Shown: piece by piece, positions 10,402 to 22,632 of the stretch
Position numbering within the stretch: the stretch's first letter is position 1
Layout of the letters: each line of letters begins with the position of its first letter
Assembly: GCA_022578965.1 (NCBI GenBank)
Contig: MU400562.1
Coordinates: forward strand, 1 to 64,000
Source of the DNA: Xylaria sp. FL1777
Lineage: Eukaryota > Ascomycota > Sordariomycetes > Xylariales > Xylariaceae
DNA length: 64,000 bases
Reading direction: 5' to 3'
Notes under the pieces: model-generated
Seen by the model: the letters and a program-made list of their open reading frames with translations, nothing else
What the model was told of the DNA's origin: nothing
Databases searched by the model: none
Program-made: the position numbers and the translations under genes

Positions 10402-12740
10402 TTAGGCGTCAGCTTCGCCATCTGACATCAACTTTGAATTCATGGCGTTCCATGCGTCTTCGAGGTGAACACTACACGTTCATTAGTTTCAACACCGCCA
10501 CTACAGAATGGGTGAGAAGGCAGGCGAGCGAGCAAGCCACTTACGGAGAACTCTTAACCACCTTAACACCCTTCTTCTTCGCAAAGACGAGAAATCGCTT
10601 CTTAGTGCGCTCCCGCTTGAAAAAGACGAGGATGTCGCTTTGTTTTTCGTCCGTCTTCGCAACCAGAATTTTCTGGCTGTTGGAGGCATATCGGATCTCC
10701 TTGATCTCCTCCACTCCGCAGTTGAACCTATCGGGCTCACGATAATAGCCCCACGTAACGTTGGGGTGCACGTCTCGTAGTACCTGGTGCTCGAACTTGT
10801 TTTCCTCAGGCTTCCAGGTCCAGTATTGCCTGACGTTTGGACGCGTCGTCAAGACCCTCGTCTTCATTTGATGCACACGGAAGTCTAGGTGCATGATGCG
10901 ACCGTTGGAAAACGAGTCTCGCGAGCTGTAGCCTTCATACTCGAAGTCGGCCTCGGTAACTTCTAACCTATGTGCAGCTAGATCATGTTCTTGCTTCACT
11001 TTCACCTCGGCGGCTTCCAAACGCTGTCGCTTCTGCAGGCGCGGCGTCACGGGTTCGAGATATTCGCTGCTCGGCACGGCTGTGGGATTCTGCAGTTCGT
11101 CCTCTGCATCAACCTGGTCGATGGACCGGCGGCTGCGGCGTCGGCCCTCGCCTTGTCCACGCGGTGACTGGGCAGACGGCTCTTTCTTAGGCTTGAGCTT
11201 AGGTGTGCCTTTCACACTACCCTTGTCGCCGACCTTATAACCTGAAGGACGGCCGATGTTGCCGAATCCATGCTTCTCGCGCAAGGCCTTCAACTTGACG
11301 TCATGGTACAGGTCGTGCGTGGTCTTGGACAGGCTGAATTTGTCACCTTGTATCATCGCAATCTCGTATAAGCGTTGTCGGAGCCACTCGAGAGGGGCCA
11401 CGCCGAGATCAAACTTCTTGAGCTCCTCGTGGACATTGACCAATCGGAAAACCGTATCATAATTGATAAAAGTCTTATAGCACTTGTCCATCATTTCCCG
11501 ATTCGCGAACTGGAGAGGGTGGAAGCACCCATCCCTTATAAAGTCGAGTACGGACTGTCCTCGATTCACCTGACGGTTGGCGAGGAACATGGTATGACGC
11601 ACAGCATCAGGCTTCTTGCGGAGGTTCTCGAGTCTCTCCTTCCACCTGTCGAGTGCTGCCTGGATTGTCCGTTCGAGAGGTTCCCATTCGGGATTCCAAA
11701 ATGGATGGGCTTCGGTGATCTTCTCCAGAGGCACGCCGGCAAACATGGGCGGTTCCGTAATGATGGAGCCATTGTCCTTGAGGACGAGGGATTCGCGTGT
11801 GATTTCGTGGTCGTCCGTAGTAGTGCATTCGGGTGCGGGACTATTCATCTGAGACGCTGGGTCTCTGACGCTTGGTAGAGACTTGCGACCACGAGAAGAT
11901 CCTCTACTGCCCTCGGGGGACCCGATGCCTACCTCTGTCGGTTATAATTAGCCACAAGCCGAGACTTTCACGTATCCACTTACCATTGCCCATGGGAAAA
12001 GTAGGCAGGCTATGCCGCTCTTGCTTAGGTCTGAGAATACCATCTTGGATATGCCTGGCGGTATTGTCTACGGGAGCTTCAGCGCTCGTCGCGAAGAAGG
12101 GTTTAAGGCCTGGCTCTGGTGGTGGATGGGTAGCCGGATTTCGCAGAGGCAATCCACGAGAAGTGGGCGTCGCATCTTCATCGACGGGGTTGTGGAAAAC
12201 GTTACCGAATAGATTTCCAGGGTCGGATCGCTTCTCTTGCCGCTGCTCTTGCACCCGGCTGCTCCGTCGTAGTGATGAGCTATTGATACTAGTCCAGCCG
12301 GCAGCGGGATTGGGGAGGATTCGACTATGATTCGGTGCGCCACTGTTGTCTCCGGCGATGGCGCTCTCTCTCTCGGGGGGGACCCTCTCCCGAGCGCGCG
12401 CAAACCAGTCTTGCTGGGAGCTATCTTCGTCTTGGCGCTGGGTTCGGAGGGTAGCTCTTCTCATTTCGAATTCGTGTGACAGACGCTGCTTCTCTGCATT
12501 GCGAAACTCTATAGTGGCTTCGACCTCCTTCATGGCAATCTGCAGATGGGATCTCCTGTCGTACAATTCTATGATGCCTTGTTCCAGCTGGTCCTGGCGT
12601 ACGGCGTGCTCGTGCGCAAGCGTCGCATCTTCTCGGTCCCGTGCTTTCTTGGTGGTCTGCCAGTAATCTGCCTCCATCGCCGGCCAGTCCGGATGTCCCA
12701 TTGGCCCGGTATTGGACGACATCGCGCCGGCTTGTATCAT
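10402..12740 (-). CDS. Uncharacterised 738-aa fungal protein
   Basis: Proposed exons 12740-11984, 11934-10545 and 10471-10402 join in frame to 738 aa. The second intron matters: ending at the TAA beside the GTAAGT donor would drop a plausible 23-residue C-terminus beginning PVHLEDAW. The first third has a charged coiled coil (ARDREDATLAHEHAVRQDQL through RRATLRTQRQ) and Ser/Arg/Pro-rich disorder. The middle holds a well-structured block with HPFWNPEWEPLERTI, WLRQRLYEIAMIQGDKF and HDLYHDVKLKALREKHGF. Basic segments (RRRSRRS, KPKKEPS) suggest nuclear localisation. The C-terminal 150 residues are Trp/Tyr-rich and beta-like (YWTWKPEENKF, WGYYREPDRF). I do not recognise the family. An additional 5' exon is possible because a branch-point and TAG acceptor-like sequence lies just upstream of the chosen ATG. 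Confidence 0.75.
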
Positions 12741-14627
12741 CTGCGGGCCCGTACGGTTCCTGTCGTGCCTAGAGGATTTATTAGTCTGGTGTGCAGGGGT
12801 TGACTGATGTGTAGAGGCGGGGCAAGATGGCAAGGAAGTGAGCTATGACTTGTAAGTACAAAATGCATGTTCAAAGGATATGACCCAAGGCGTATATGTC
12901 AGTGCAGCAACTTGGTGATTGCTCGATCTCACACGCCAGGTGTCCAATGGTGATCAGACGTGCAGCGGATATAGTAGGATGGGTATAATTGTGTAGTCAG
13001 TCGACTATGTCATAATTAGCCGCACGACACGAGGACCATGTCGGCAGGACGGATAGGCAGTGTCGTCATAGGTGAGAAGGAACCTGAGGCAAAGAGGAAA
13101 ACTGACAGAAGTCTGATGGGGAACAAGGTGCTAATAGACGGGGACAGGGACGGCGAGCAGTGTACATTTTGGACCAAAACACCGACAGTTTCCGAATAAA
13201 GAGAAAGGGGATAGATAGGTAGAGAGACAGGGACAGAGATAGAGATCTGCGGCAGATGGAATTTAGTATATGCACATACAAATGAGGATTATAGATGCTG
13301 CGGATATGGTTCACGAGACCAAGCGGATCGTGCCAATGTCCATCAGCAAGAAAGATATAGCGCCTCGGCGGGGTCACGGGGGTGCAGAGGCTATGGGTAT
13401 GGGTATGGGAATGGGAATAAGAACGAGAATAAGTATAGGTATGTGCAAGTTAGCAGTCAGGTGAGAGCTGTACATAGGTGAGGCTGCGTGGTCCCCGGGC
13501 AGTCGTGTTGTTGTTATTGCGGCCGTTATCGAGTCAATAGATGTGGGGGAGACGCAGGCAAGCTGGTCGGGTCGGGTCAGGTCGTATATAAACCAGTAAG
13601 AGACTGAGGGCGAATTAATAAATTCGCAAACAAGGTCCTGGTTAGGGCAAGCTGTGCCTGGTGTGAAAAGGGGGTAGTGGCAGGCAAGGCTGGTATTGAT
13701 GTTATTGACGTTATTGATGCACTGGCTTCTGGCTTGGTGGCTATTGGGTGCGATCTGAAATGACGAATCGTCAGCGCCCTTGGTCGAGGAGGCAAATTGC
13801 AGCTTTCAGGTGTCCCGACGGCAACAAGGGCGAGGGAATGAATACCAACTGGCACCCAACCAGTTCCGAGTATACAATAAACGAAAAGGGCATGCAGAAT
13901 GCAGAGGGGAAGCAGGCAAGAATAGACAACAACGGGGAAGAGGAGAAATCGAGGCGAATGTGAGCAGGACTGTTACGTGTGTTGTTCGGCAGAATTGCAA
14001 CAATGTTATGTTCTCGAGTAAGTCATAAGATAAAAACCCAAGGCAATAGTAATAAGGAGGTACTTGGTTCGCAGCACACTACGACTAGACTTACACTAAG
14101 GGACAGATTGGAAAATGTCAGCGAGGTATACAGATCTCAAGTGTACGTGGGATTCCAGGTAAGACCCGATTGGTATCTCCGGGTACCGTATTACTGAATA
14201 CTCACCCGAGCATCTAAAAGAGAGAGCAACGGTTGAAACAATGAAACAAGGCCAAGCTTGGGCGAGCGAGCGCGGCGTAAGGCGAGGGAAAGTTGGTCAC
14301 CAAAATAGCAACCTGGGTATCGAAGCGACTGAGCCGCAGGTACATGCAGGTTATATATGCGGGTATATGTAGGTACCTCCATGTACAGGACATGGCATGG
14401 AACACGAAGGCAAGATGATGAATAGGCGTGGTACGGTGAGAGAACAAACAACACACGGGGACCTGATGTGAATAGCTGCGGGGGGGGAGGGGATAAAATT
14501 ACATGGAATCAAAACGGAGAATTGAAAAAATAAATAAATAAAAAAGATTCCCATCGAAGAGAGCCTTCACCTACCAATTGCTTCAGAGCAACTATGCAGT
14601 CTTGAGGTTTTGAATGTCTTCCCTACT
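12741..14627. other. Gene-poor intergenic region
   Basis: No protein gene supported. Contains GGTATGGGTATGGG-like repeats at 13395-13420 and GTTATTGACGTTATTGATG at 13697-13717. The first 100-200 bases are probably the promoter of the minus-strand 738-aa gene. Confidence 0.35.
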
Positions 14628-14940
14628 TACGAAGGTTGGGGTCCGAAGTTTGCAATAGCCTGGACAATTGAATACAGTGCATTTAATCTACTGCTTACGG
14701 TAAGCTTTTCCTAATTAGGAAATACCTTTAATGTTGTGCCAGACCGTTAGCGGCCCGACTCGAATATATTTTCTACTTAACGGACTGTTTTCAGCTAAAA
14801 TAGAACTTGCCGAGCTGCTAGCAGTCCGGCATAAAATTTAAAGGTCTTTCCCAATTAGGAAAAGTTACTGTAAGCAGTAAATTAAATGCACTGTATTTAA
14901 TTGTCCAGGCTATTGCTGACTTCTGGCCCCGACCTTCGTA
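14628..14940. mobile_element. 313-bp palindromic MITE, copy 1
   Basis: Bounded by TA on both sides (TACGAAGGT ... ACCTTCGTA). The two halves are long imperfect inverted repeats of roughly 120 bp each, so the single strand can fold into a hairpin. No ORF. It matches the copy at 39615-39927 over its full length with one difference (C at 14688 against T at 39675). TA target duplications, small size and lack of coding capacity fit a Tc1/mariner-type MITE; the parent transposase is not in the window. Confidence 0.88.
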
Positions 14941-15832
14941 TAGATGATAAGTACCCAGTCAACTAGTCCCAGGTTAGCTACAAGGCCAAAGTAGGTACCC
15001 AGCGTGGTGTACCGGCTGATGCGCGCGGAAGTCAACAGGCGACGGTTAGACAAGGGGTAGGGGGGCCAGATGCGCAAGAAACGCGGTGCATATGCGGGTG
15101 CAGTGCAATGCGATTTGATGCAGACTAACAGTGGAACTCGAAGAAAAAGACCCTAGACCATCTGAACTGGAGGTGCGAGATGAGTATAATATCGGGATAT
15201 GGCGGTTTATAGGTTGCCTAGATAGGCATGTCCCTGACGACAACAGCCTCGAAAGGGTATAGATCGTTAGGACAGGGTGGTGTGCCGGTAGGGGTTCAGC
15301 TAGTATAGTATAGTATAGCAGAAGGTGGTGTTTAGATGACATGTGGCCAAGGTACCTATATTTCTGTAGGTACTTAGAAGCAGAAGTATACCGCGGAGGG
15401 CTACCTACCTACCTACGCATAAGGTGACTTGGTGTCCCTTGTAGGTATGCATAATAAGTTAAGTACACTACGCAGTAGCCATGCTGCAACCTCATGTCAC
15501 AGCATAGCTATGCTTGTAGGTAATTAAACCCACCTATTACCTACCTAGCCTGTCAGTGTCGGGCTGGATGTGTTGATTGAGGGACCACAGGAGAGACCGG
15601 GTACAAATAGATGGATGGATATGCGTAGGTAGGTAGCTCGCGTGTATACAAGTGGTAAATGTTGGCAAGTAAATACGAGGACATCCATCCATCATAGGTC
15701 GAGCTGACAGGAGGTCTGACCCAGCGTGGGTAGATGTCTCTCCATCTGTGCTGCACTGGCTAGCTGAGCTCTCCTCCGAGGGTGTCATCGCATGCAACGT
15801 ACCTGGCAGACAAGACAAGCGAGCGTATACAT

Positions 15833-15883
15833 TACGCAGTAGCCTGTACGCAGTAGCCTGTACGCAGTAGCCTGTACGCAGTA
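15833..15883. repeat. 14-nt tandem repeat (TACGCAGTAGCCTG)
   Basis: Nearly four exact copies at 14-nt spacing, the 9-mer TACGCAGTA starting at 15833, 15847, 15861 and 15875. The same 9-mer recurs elsewhere in the desert at 15469, 16057, 16096 and 18097. Confidence 0.85.
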
Positions 15884-18004
15884 GGCAGACTAGTGTAGAG
15901 CAAGTGTAGTGTAGCAGGAGGAGGCTGAGGATTGTCACTCATCCATAGGTCGGCGAGGGAGCCAAGAGCCGGGGTCCGAAAACGTGGTTTCTCTCCCCCG
16001 TGTCTGATTTACTATACATAGGTACGCATATATGTAGATACATACTTACTTGCATATACGCAGTAGGCTTTTACGCGTAGTATAGCTAGGTTACCTACGC
16101 AGTAGATATCAAATCGGGAGTAAATGTAATCCAGGATGTCAAGTTCGGTTCATGTACATGGTAGATCATGTGTCGCAGGTAGTACCTCTCTCTAGGTATC
16201 TACCTACCTAGGTAAGTAGTGTATACAGAGACCAAGTAGCCTAGCGTATTAGTGGGATGACTGGAAGTGGCGCCTAGGATCAGTAAGTCAGAGTCGCGTG
16301 CGACTCTAGGCCATGGTAGCGTAACGTAATAAATGGAGAACAACATGAATGTCAACGAGATGATGTGGTCTTCAATACACACTTCACTTACCAAGTGTCA
16401 GGTGCTAAGATTAAGTGTATACCTGTAAGGTTAAGGCGCGCTTAAGACGGGAAGCCTACATCTAGGTATGTACGTACGTACCGGTAGGTAAGTAGACCAA
16501 AAGGTAGGCACATACACAGGTAAACTTTTCTCGTTGAAACAATAAACGTAGTGGTGTTATTACAGTTGTTTTCATATAACTAAAATATTTTAATAATATT
16601 ATAATCTTATAATCATTATTACCTTAGCTCTTAGTTGCATTGTTCCTTGGATAAAGAAGCCAAGTATACAGTAGTGTACGGCGTAAACCATGTTATAATT
16701 AGTATAGGTTTAGAAGAAGAGAGTGTTGCCCGAGCTGCTTATGGCTATTGTGTACACCTCGGAGTGGAGAGTCCTTAATGTTATATCCGCAATTTGTTGA
16801 TTACGTCTGTAATGTGAGGTCAGGTCCTGCATACACACTGTTCCCTCACAATCCGTCCTGACATCTGGACTTGTGCGTCATGGCTTATTAAGAGCATAAT
16901 AAGTGTAGACATAGGACATAATTATAGTATACGCTAGGTACTTAGTATCCTTGCACAACAGAACAGAGATGCAGGGGTGTAAAAGATGGGTATATATACG
17001 CATATGTCCTGCATAGGGTAAGTACCGCAGTACTATATCGTACTAGTAGTTACTATACTATATATGGTATACTATCTACATGGAGACTACCTCCTAGCGG
17101 GTGGCTGTTTGCCAATCGGTGTCTTCTGCACATCATCAATTCACCGCAGCCATGTGTTCAATGTGAGAAGGAATAATTGTACTGCGTGCAATCTACCTAT
17201 TTGGCTATGTAGGTACCTTAGGTAGGTAGTTAGTACCAGGTAGCCTCAGAGTTGGCCATATACTACCTACACTATTGAGGGGCGTTACACCGATGTGCGG
17301 CACCACTGCCCCGTCAATTTACCTCGAATCGCTTGACATCATTCTGGAGAAAGGTTTGTTAGGTATGCGTAGGTAGGTAGTTCAAGAAGTCCACCATCAC
17401 ACCAGCCCAGGTACCTATCGATGTAGGTTCATTACCATGTATCTAGTGTACAATAGGATCAATGCAAATGACCCCTATCTAGATAGTACGCACTAATATC
17501 AATCCACCTCTACCTACTTAGAGATACATAGTGTGAGTATGGTGGCTACCACACACATACCTGTGTAGTATAAGTGGGTGGGTGGTGTGACGTTAGGTAG
17601 ACTGGAACATTGAAATGAAATGTTTTAAATAGAGTACCTAGGTAGCTAGTATAACTACTTGCCTAGGTACTTATACCAACTACCGATCTCATGGTATAGG
17701 CACTGCTCCACTAGCACGATCCTTTGAGTATTATGGCCTCTTGGGAAGACTATACTAATAGTACTAGGTAGGCGAGCATAATGCAGACCCCTTGTAAAGT
17801 TGGCTACTTATATTAGCCGTGATGCATACTGTGCTCAATATATGCGTATAGACTCAATATAGGTAGGTACTAGTCAAGTAGTCAAGTAGTCAAGTTGCCT
17901 ATGCACACTGCATTGCCTCAGACGCCGTACGCATACACTAGCCAGTCCACGGCCCAGGGTACATACTGTATTTGATCCCTCGGGATGGAATGGGAATGAG
18001 TGGA

Positions 18005-18050
18005 CGGATGGGATGGATTGGATGGGATGGGATGGGATGGGATGGGATGA
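18005..18050. repeat. (GGGAT)n minisatellite
   Basis: Runs of GGATG/GGGAT units, mostly 5 nt long with one TT variant, in non-coding DNA. It resembles but is not a telomere repeat. Confidence 0.85.
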
Positions 18051-19267
18051 CCTGACAGTTGGGGGCCCTGTGCCAAGAAGGGAGAGAGGGAGCGTCTACG
18101 CAGTACTTACGCATATATGTAGTACGTAGATAGAAAGAGACCTGAATGGAGGGTTACATGTCGGCTTTGCCGTCTCAGCCGTCCGGCTCATACCTCACAC
18201 CTCTTACACTGCTACCGTGTACTTGAAATTGTTTCTGGAAAGCTTCGAATACTGGGTCCGGGCGCATTGGGTCTTCAATACACTAGTCGCCTGGCGTATG
18301 CAAGATTTGAGATGATGTTCCGGCCTACCTACCATAGTGGATACAGTAAACTACCTACCCGGGCCACATTACATAGTATGTACCTACCTCCCGACACGTA
18401 GCCACCTTGTCTCTCTTTTCTTAGGTACCCCCTCAACGTTCAATGTTTACCATTACATCTAGTACCTACCTACATACATACCTACACCTGCATACATATG
18501 TATGTATACATTACGCATACGTACGTACGTACGTGAGTTTGGACGGAACCAGTCCGTCCGTAACAGCCATCTAATAGCCCCAAAGAACCGTTTTGTCCCA
18601 ATGGGCAATCGCTTCTGTGAGCAGCCGGCATCTGCCGCCCAGCCCGGACAACAACCAGTAATATCACACACTATTTACGACACGATCTGCAACTCGAGAA
18701 GGTCGTCAGCCTCGGGGACTATTGATATCAGAGAGGCCTCTTCCGCCCTGGCGTCTGGCGTCAATAGGCGAACAGTACTGAAGACCTCGTATGGGGAGGC
18801 GAGCTGACCATTTTCGGCGGCGTACAAGCTACAGTACGTAGCAGATGGGATGCCTCACTTCCAGACTTCGAGTGCATATATCACTGCGTACAATGAGCTC
18901 AGGTTTACACGGAGCCCACGTGCAAGATAAGTAAGATAGGTAGTACACGACACATATACATATATACTACAAACTTATGACGAAGTGCACACAATACGTA
19001 GCACCTACACTAACAAATAAGATCTAAGTAGACACACTACTTACTTACATACCTACTCAGTATCACGAAGTATACACTAGATACATACAGGTTATCGTGT
19101 TCGATTGTTAGGGTACCAGCTGTATTATACCACATACATAGGTAGGTATAGGTATGTCTGACGAGATCGAGTATACAGTCTATCTATTCCTAAAGAAGGA
19201 AAATGTTTGGAGAGTGGCACTACCCCCTACCTGACCTGCTTATCTCGATACTATTACGACTTGTCAC

Positions 19268-19293
19268 GGTAGGTAGGTAGGTAGGTAGGTAGG
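19268..19293. repeat. (GGTA)n microsatellite
   Basis: Six to seven GGTA units in tandem. The unit is the same word that is scattered singly through most intergenic regions here. Confidence 0.88.
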
Positions 19294-20539
19294 TCTGAAC
19301 GACGATGAGGGATACCTAGCGAAGTGAGTATCTATTGTAGCGGGTATATCTAGGAACACTTTGCGTATATGCACAGAAAGATGAGTCGATAGAGGATGAC
19401 AGGTAATCGACTATGTATAGTTCTCACGCAAGATCTCGTTCAGATATCCACCAGATAACTCTACCTAGGTATACTAGTATACAACGGGATGTAGCCTTTC
19501 TTTTGGTGAACCCCCCGTAACCCCTATAGCGTAGGTAATCGCTGGGCGGCATCTGTTCGATTGGCGAACGTGCCCGGGGAATACACAATCATCCTCGAAC
19601 AAGTATCCTCGGCAGGATTCATCCGATACCCATACGGCTACATGCCTCAAACAGGAGCGGCGTACAGAAACAGACTGCCACGCCGTCTCGTGCACCCATT
19701 ATACTCACTCATGGTAGGTAGGTATACAAGGTAGTAGAATGGGTCGGTCAGCACTGGCATTGAGTGGACATGAACAACCCGTTGGATGACGTTGGGGGCC
19801 TGCGCTAGCATGTAGTATATGGTCTCCAAAGGTACTTACTTACTCCATGATGTTCTAAGCAGGACGATAGTGTGGGAAGTAAGCGGCATAAGCTGAAACC
19901 TGAGCGCATTGCTGTGATCGGACCAATGTTTCCCATCATCCCAAGCAAACGTTCACCTCCATGCCGTCATGACACCAAGACATTGTAGTGGTGATCGGAG
20001 TCGAAGCGACACGAGGGCTCCGGATAAATCGCAAAAGCCTCAACTTATGCGGCCATGGCTATCATCATGCTATAGACCATACTATACTGTAGGCATTTCT
20101 GAGGAGGTGCCGTGGGTAGGCAGCGCCGTAGACGTGCGCCTGCATGCACAGCCCCTGCCACAAGAGAATCGCTCAAGCTGGCCAATGTAGATTCCTGCCG
20201 GAATGGACATACTTCATGGTGTAATTGCACCTATATAGAAAACCGTGGCTAAATAAAGCACCCATCTACACAGACCACGTGCTTTGCAAGTAGTCTACCC
20301 TCTACATTCTAGTGCAAAGCAGGATCATGGCGGATCACCCATGGTGTAAACAGCAGCCTCGCCATTAGTTGCCTCGCTGGAGTCGTAAAATCAAGGTGTG
20401 GCGTCGGTGGCATCAATAGACACACATCGTGGCGAATGGTCAAGGCTTTCGGCGCCCCTGAACATCCCTTCGAAGCCCTCAGTCATAGTTCCCAAAGACC
20501 GGGAATGGCCACCCGCGTTGCATAATCCTCAAACGTTGT

Positions 20540-20571
<32 letters not shown>

Positions 20572-20579
20572 CACACACA
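20540..20579. repeat. Compound (CA)n(TA)n(CA)n microsatellite
   Basis: CA repeat passing into TA repeat and back to CA, in non-coding DNA. Confidence 0.9.
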
Positions 20580-20745
20580 AGGCAGCAGCCAACAGGGCTG
20601 CTTGTTAACGTATGATACACCTCCTGTTGGCTCCCTATCACGTGCTACCATACTATGGCAACACACAACACCCAGCCCAGGTAGAGCAGAGCAGCATGAC
20701 GCCCAGCAAAGAATTGATGGCTATGTCACACAAGCAACTGCGCCA

Positions 20746-20948
20746 TGTGAATGTATTTCTTCTATACAGATCTTGCTTCCACAAATGTACAAGGCCTGTA
20801 GGCTATGGTTCCCTCAATTCTCGGGGGGGGGGGGGGCGGGGGGGGCGGCCCGGGGGGGCGCNNNNNNNNNNTGTGATTGTTTTTCTTATAAAAATATTTT
20901 GGTTCCCAAAATTTACAAGGCCTTTTGGTTTTGGTTCCCTCAATTCTC
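20746..20948. other. Assembly gap flanked by a degraded 77-bp duplication
   Basis: Ten N bases occupy 20862-20871. The 77 bases at 20746-20822 and the 77 at 20872-20948, which start directly after the Ns, are the same sequence with scattered substitutions toward T/G and smeared homopolymers. Each is followed by a long G or C homopolymer. This looks like one locus assembled twice from poor reads, not biology. It lies downstream of the COX4 stop codon, so that gene is unaffected. Confidence 0.85.
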
Positions 20949-21029
20949 CCCCCCCCCCCCCCCGCCCCCCCAATTCCCCCCAGGTAGTGTGTCGTTGCGC
21001 CATTCTCTGTCCGGATTCAGTCCATGCAT

Positions 21030-21966
21030 TTAGTAGTACTCGGGCTTAACAAAGTCGGCAAAGGTCTTGGGCTCTTCATAACCGTGATGGTGGTCGTGGT
21101 GGCCATGGCCATCGTCCTGGGGTCCGATATACTCCATTTTATAAACGCTACCGCACTCGGGGCATCGCTCAATCGGTCGTTCACGGGACATCTTGAGACG
21201 AGAGCATCACGTTAGTCTACCGTAAAGGAGCTGGCAAGCATACAGCAGCTCTCTCATCTCGCGGCGCGGCGAGGTAAGCCAGGTATGGGGAAGAAGGAGA
21301 AACGTACGCCAAGCCAGGTGACGATGTGAGAGTCCGCGGGAGAGCCAGTGCACCCGGCATACTGCTCGTCGCCGAAAGACTTGACAGGGATGGGGTTGTC
21401 GATGGTTCCTAGCCAGCTGGTCAGCCCTAGTGCTGTCAGGGTAGCGGAGGCGGAAGAGGTGTCGCACCTTTCCTCGAGGAGTCGAGCGGTCGCATGTCGA
21501 AGATGTCCACGCCCTGCATCTTTCCTAGGAGCTCCAAGCGCTCGAGACCGGCAGACTGGTCGAGATCGGTGGGGACGGTTCCGGGGGCGGCACCAGGGCC
21601 GACGAGGTCCTCCTCAGTCCGGATGTCTGTTTGGAGTCACATGGTGTCAACCGAAGCAGCCCAGTTCACGACGCGCGCTTACGCAGAAAGCTTGAAATGC
21701 TGAAATCTCGAGGTGGGTCACCGCACCTTCGAAAGCCTTCACTTTCTGGCCAATGCTGGACTGAGGCTCGACATTCTTCGCGCTGCCTGCGTCAAGGCAA
21801 ATCAGAGTTAGTCAGTCAGTTTACTCTTGGTCATCAGGGTGTCGGCGGGCACCAGGAAACGAGGCAGGTTCTTACGTCGGAGGGCAGAGGCGGCGAAGCT
21901 GCGGCGGATGACGGGGGAGACGGCGGCCCGACGAGCAACGGCGACGGCGGAGCGTTGGAGGAACAT
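21030..21966 (-). CDS. cox4: Cytochrome c oxidase subunit 4 (Vb-type, zinc-binding)
   Basis: Five exons on the minus strand, 21966-21876, 21786-21727, 21626-21468, 21408-21308 and 21191-21030, give 190 aa. Residues 1-30 (MFLQRSAVAVARRAAVSPVI...) form an Arg/Ala-rich mitochondrial presequence. The mature part carries the subunit IV core GPGAAPGTVPTDLDQSAGLER, then FGDEQYAGCTG, HIVTWL and ERCPECGSVYKMEYIGP. The Cys and His residues of these last three form the zinc site of subunit Vb. A His-rich segment (DDGHGHHDHHHG) precedes the C-terminus, ending FVKPEYY. It is a nucleus-encoded structural subunit of respiratory complex IV on the matrix side. All four introns have GT-AG borders and keep frame. 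Confidence 0.94.
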
Positions 21967-22632
21967 AGCGACGCAGTCGAATGCAGTGTGTGGACGGCGT
22001 GGTGCGGGATGGGATGGATGGGATGATTGGGATAGTTAGGAGAGGTATGGTGTATGGTGTATGGTGGATGGTGTACGCATATGGTGCCGGTATGAGGTAT
22101 GACCGTATGTTGGTGCAGGTCGAACGAGCCAATGAGCGAGGCGAGGGATTTGCAGTGGTCTGATTTGACAATGCAGTCCCGAGCTCGAACCGGCTGAAAG
22201 GCTACCTGGTAATTTTAGCCGACATTTCCACGGGCTCTACCTGTCACGTTACCTGTTACCATAACTGTTACCCCGTAATTAATATATTGCTCTTGAGGAT
22301 CCCAATACCATGGCTCTGTATGAACAAGAATTAAAAGCAAGATAAAAATAAAAATAAGTAACACTTGAAGGTGTGTTCTATCTTGATCCAAAGAGCAAAA
22401 ACAACGACAGCGTTCCACCCAGGTACATGATAGATAGATGACGCCTGTATGGATAGACTACTCAGGGAGCGGGAGCTACACGTATTGTGGTTCCTGATTT
22501 CCACTACATGCTCTATCCAACGAGTGAGTTAGACGCCCTATCAATTGCAGTCATCTACTCAAAATCCGAAAGACAGGATTCCATTGTGATGGCTGTGGAA
22601 ATTAACGTTAGTAGCCCATATCTACAGCGCCC
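21967..22632. other. Intergenic region between COX4 and the Nudix gene
   Basis: Holds a GGATGGGATG/TATGGTG-rich stretch (22005-22085), probably in the COX4 promoter or leader. No gene seen. Confidence 0.35.

Larger units (their letters stand above)
14941..20745. other. Gene desert rich in TACCTAGGTA-type words
   Basis: About 5.8 kb without a supportable gene. Every long frame is low-complexity or lacks domains. The sequence is crowded with TACCTACCTAGGTA, GGTAGGTA and TACGCAGTA words and several microsatellites, listed separately. An AT-rich stretch lies at 16540-16625. No tRNA or rRNA fold was recognised. Confidence 0.5.

Noticed and set aside
15833..15883. CRISPR-like array
   Set aside because: The 14-nt units are contiguous without spacers, and the genome is eukaryotic; it is a plain tandem repeat.
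15537..15938. Minus-strand open frame of 133 codons in the gene desert
   Set aside because: Composed largely of translated TACGTAGG and TACGCAGTA repeats.
18005..18050. Interstitial telomere repeat
   Set aside because: The unit is GGGAT, not TTAGGG.
20398..21033. Plus-strand open frame of 211 codons
   Set aside because: It runs through the N gap and the duplicated, error-filled flanks and homopolymers; no protein-like sequence.
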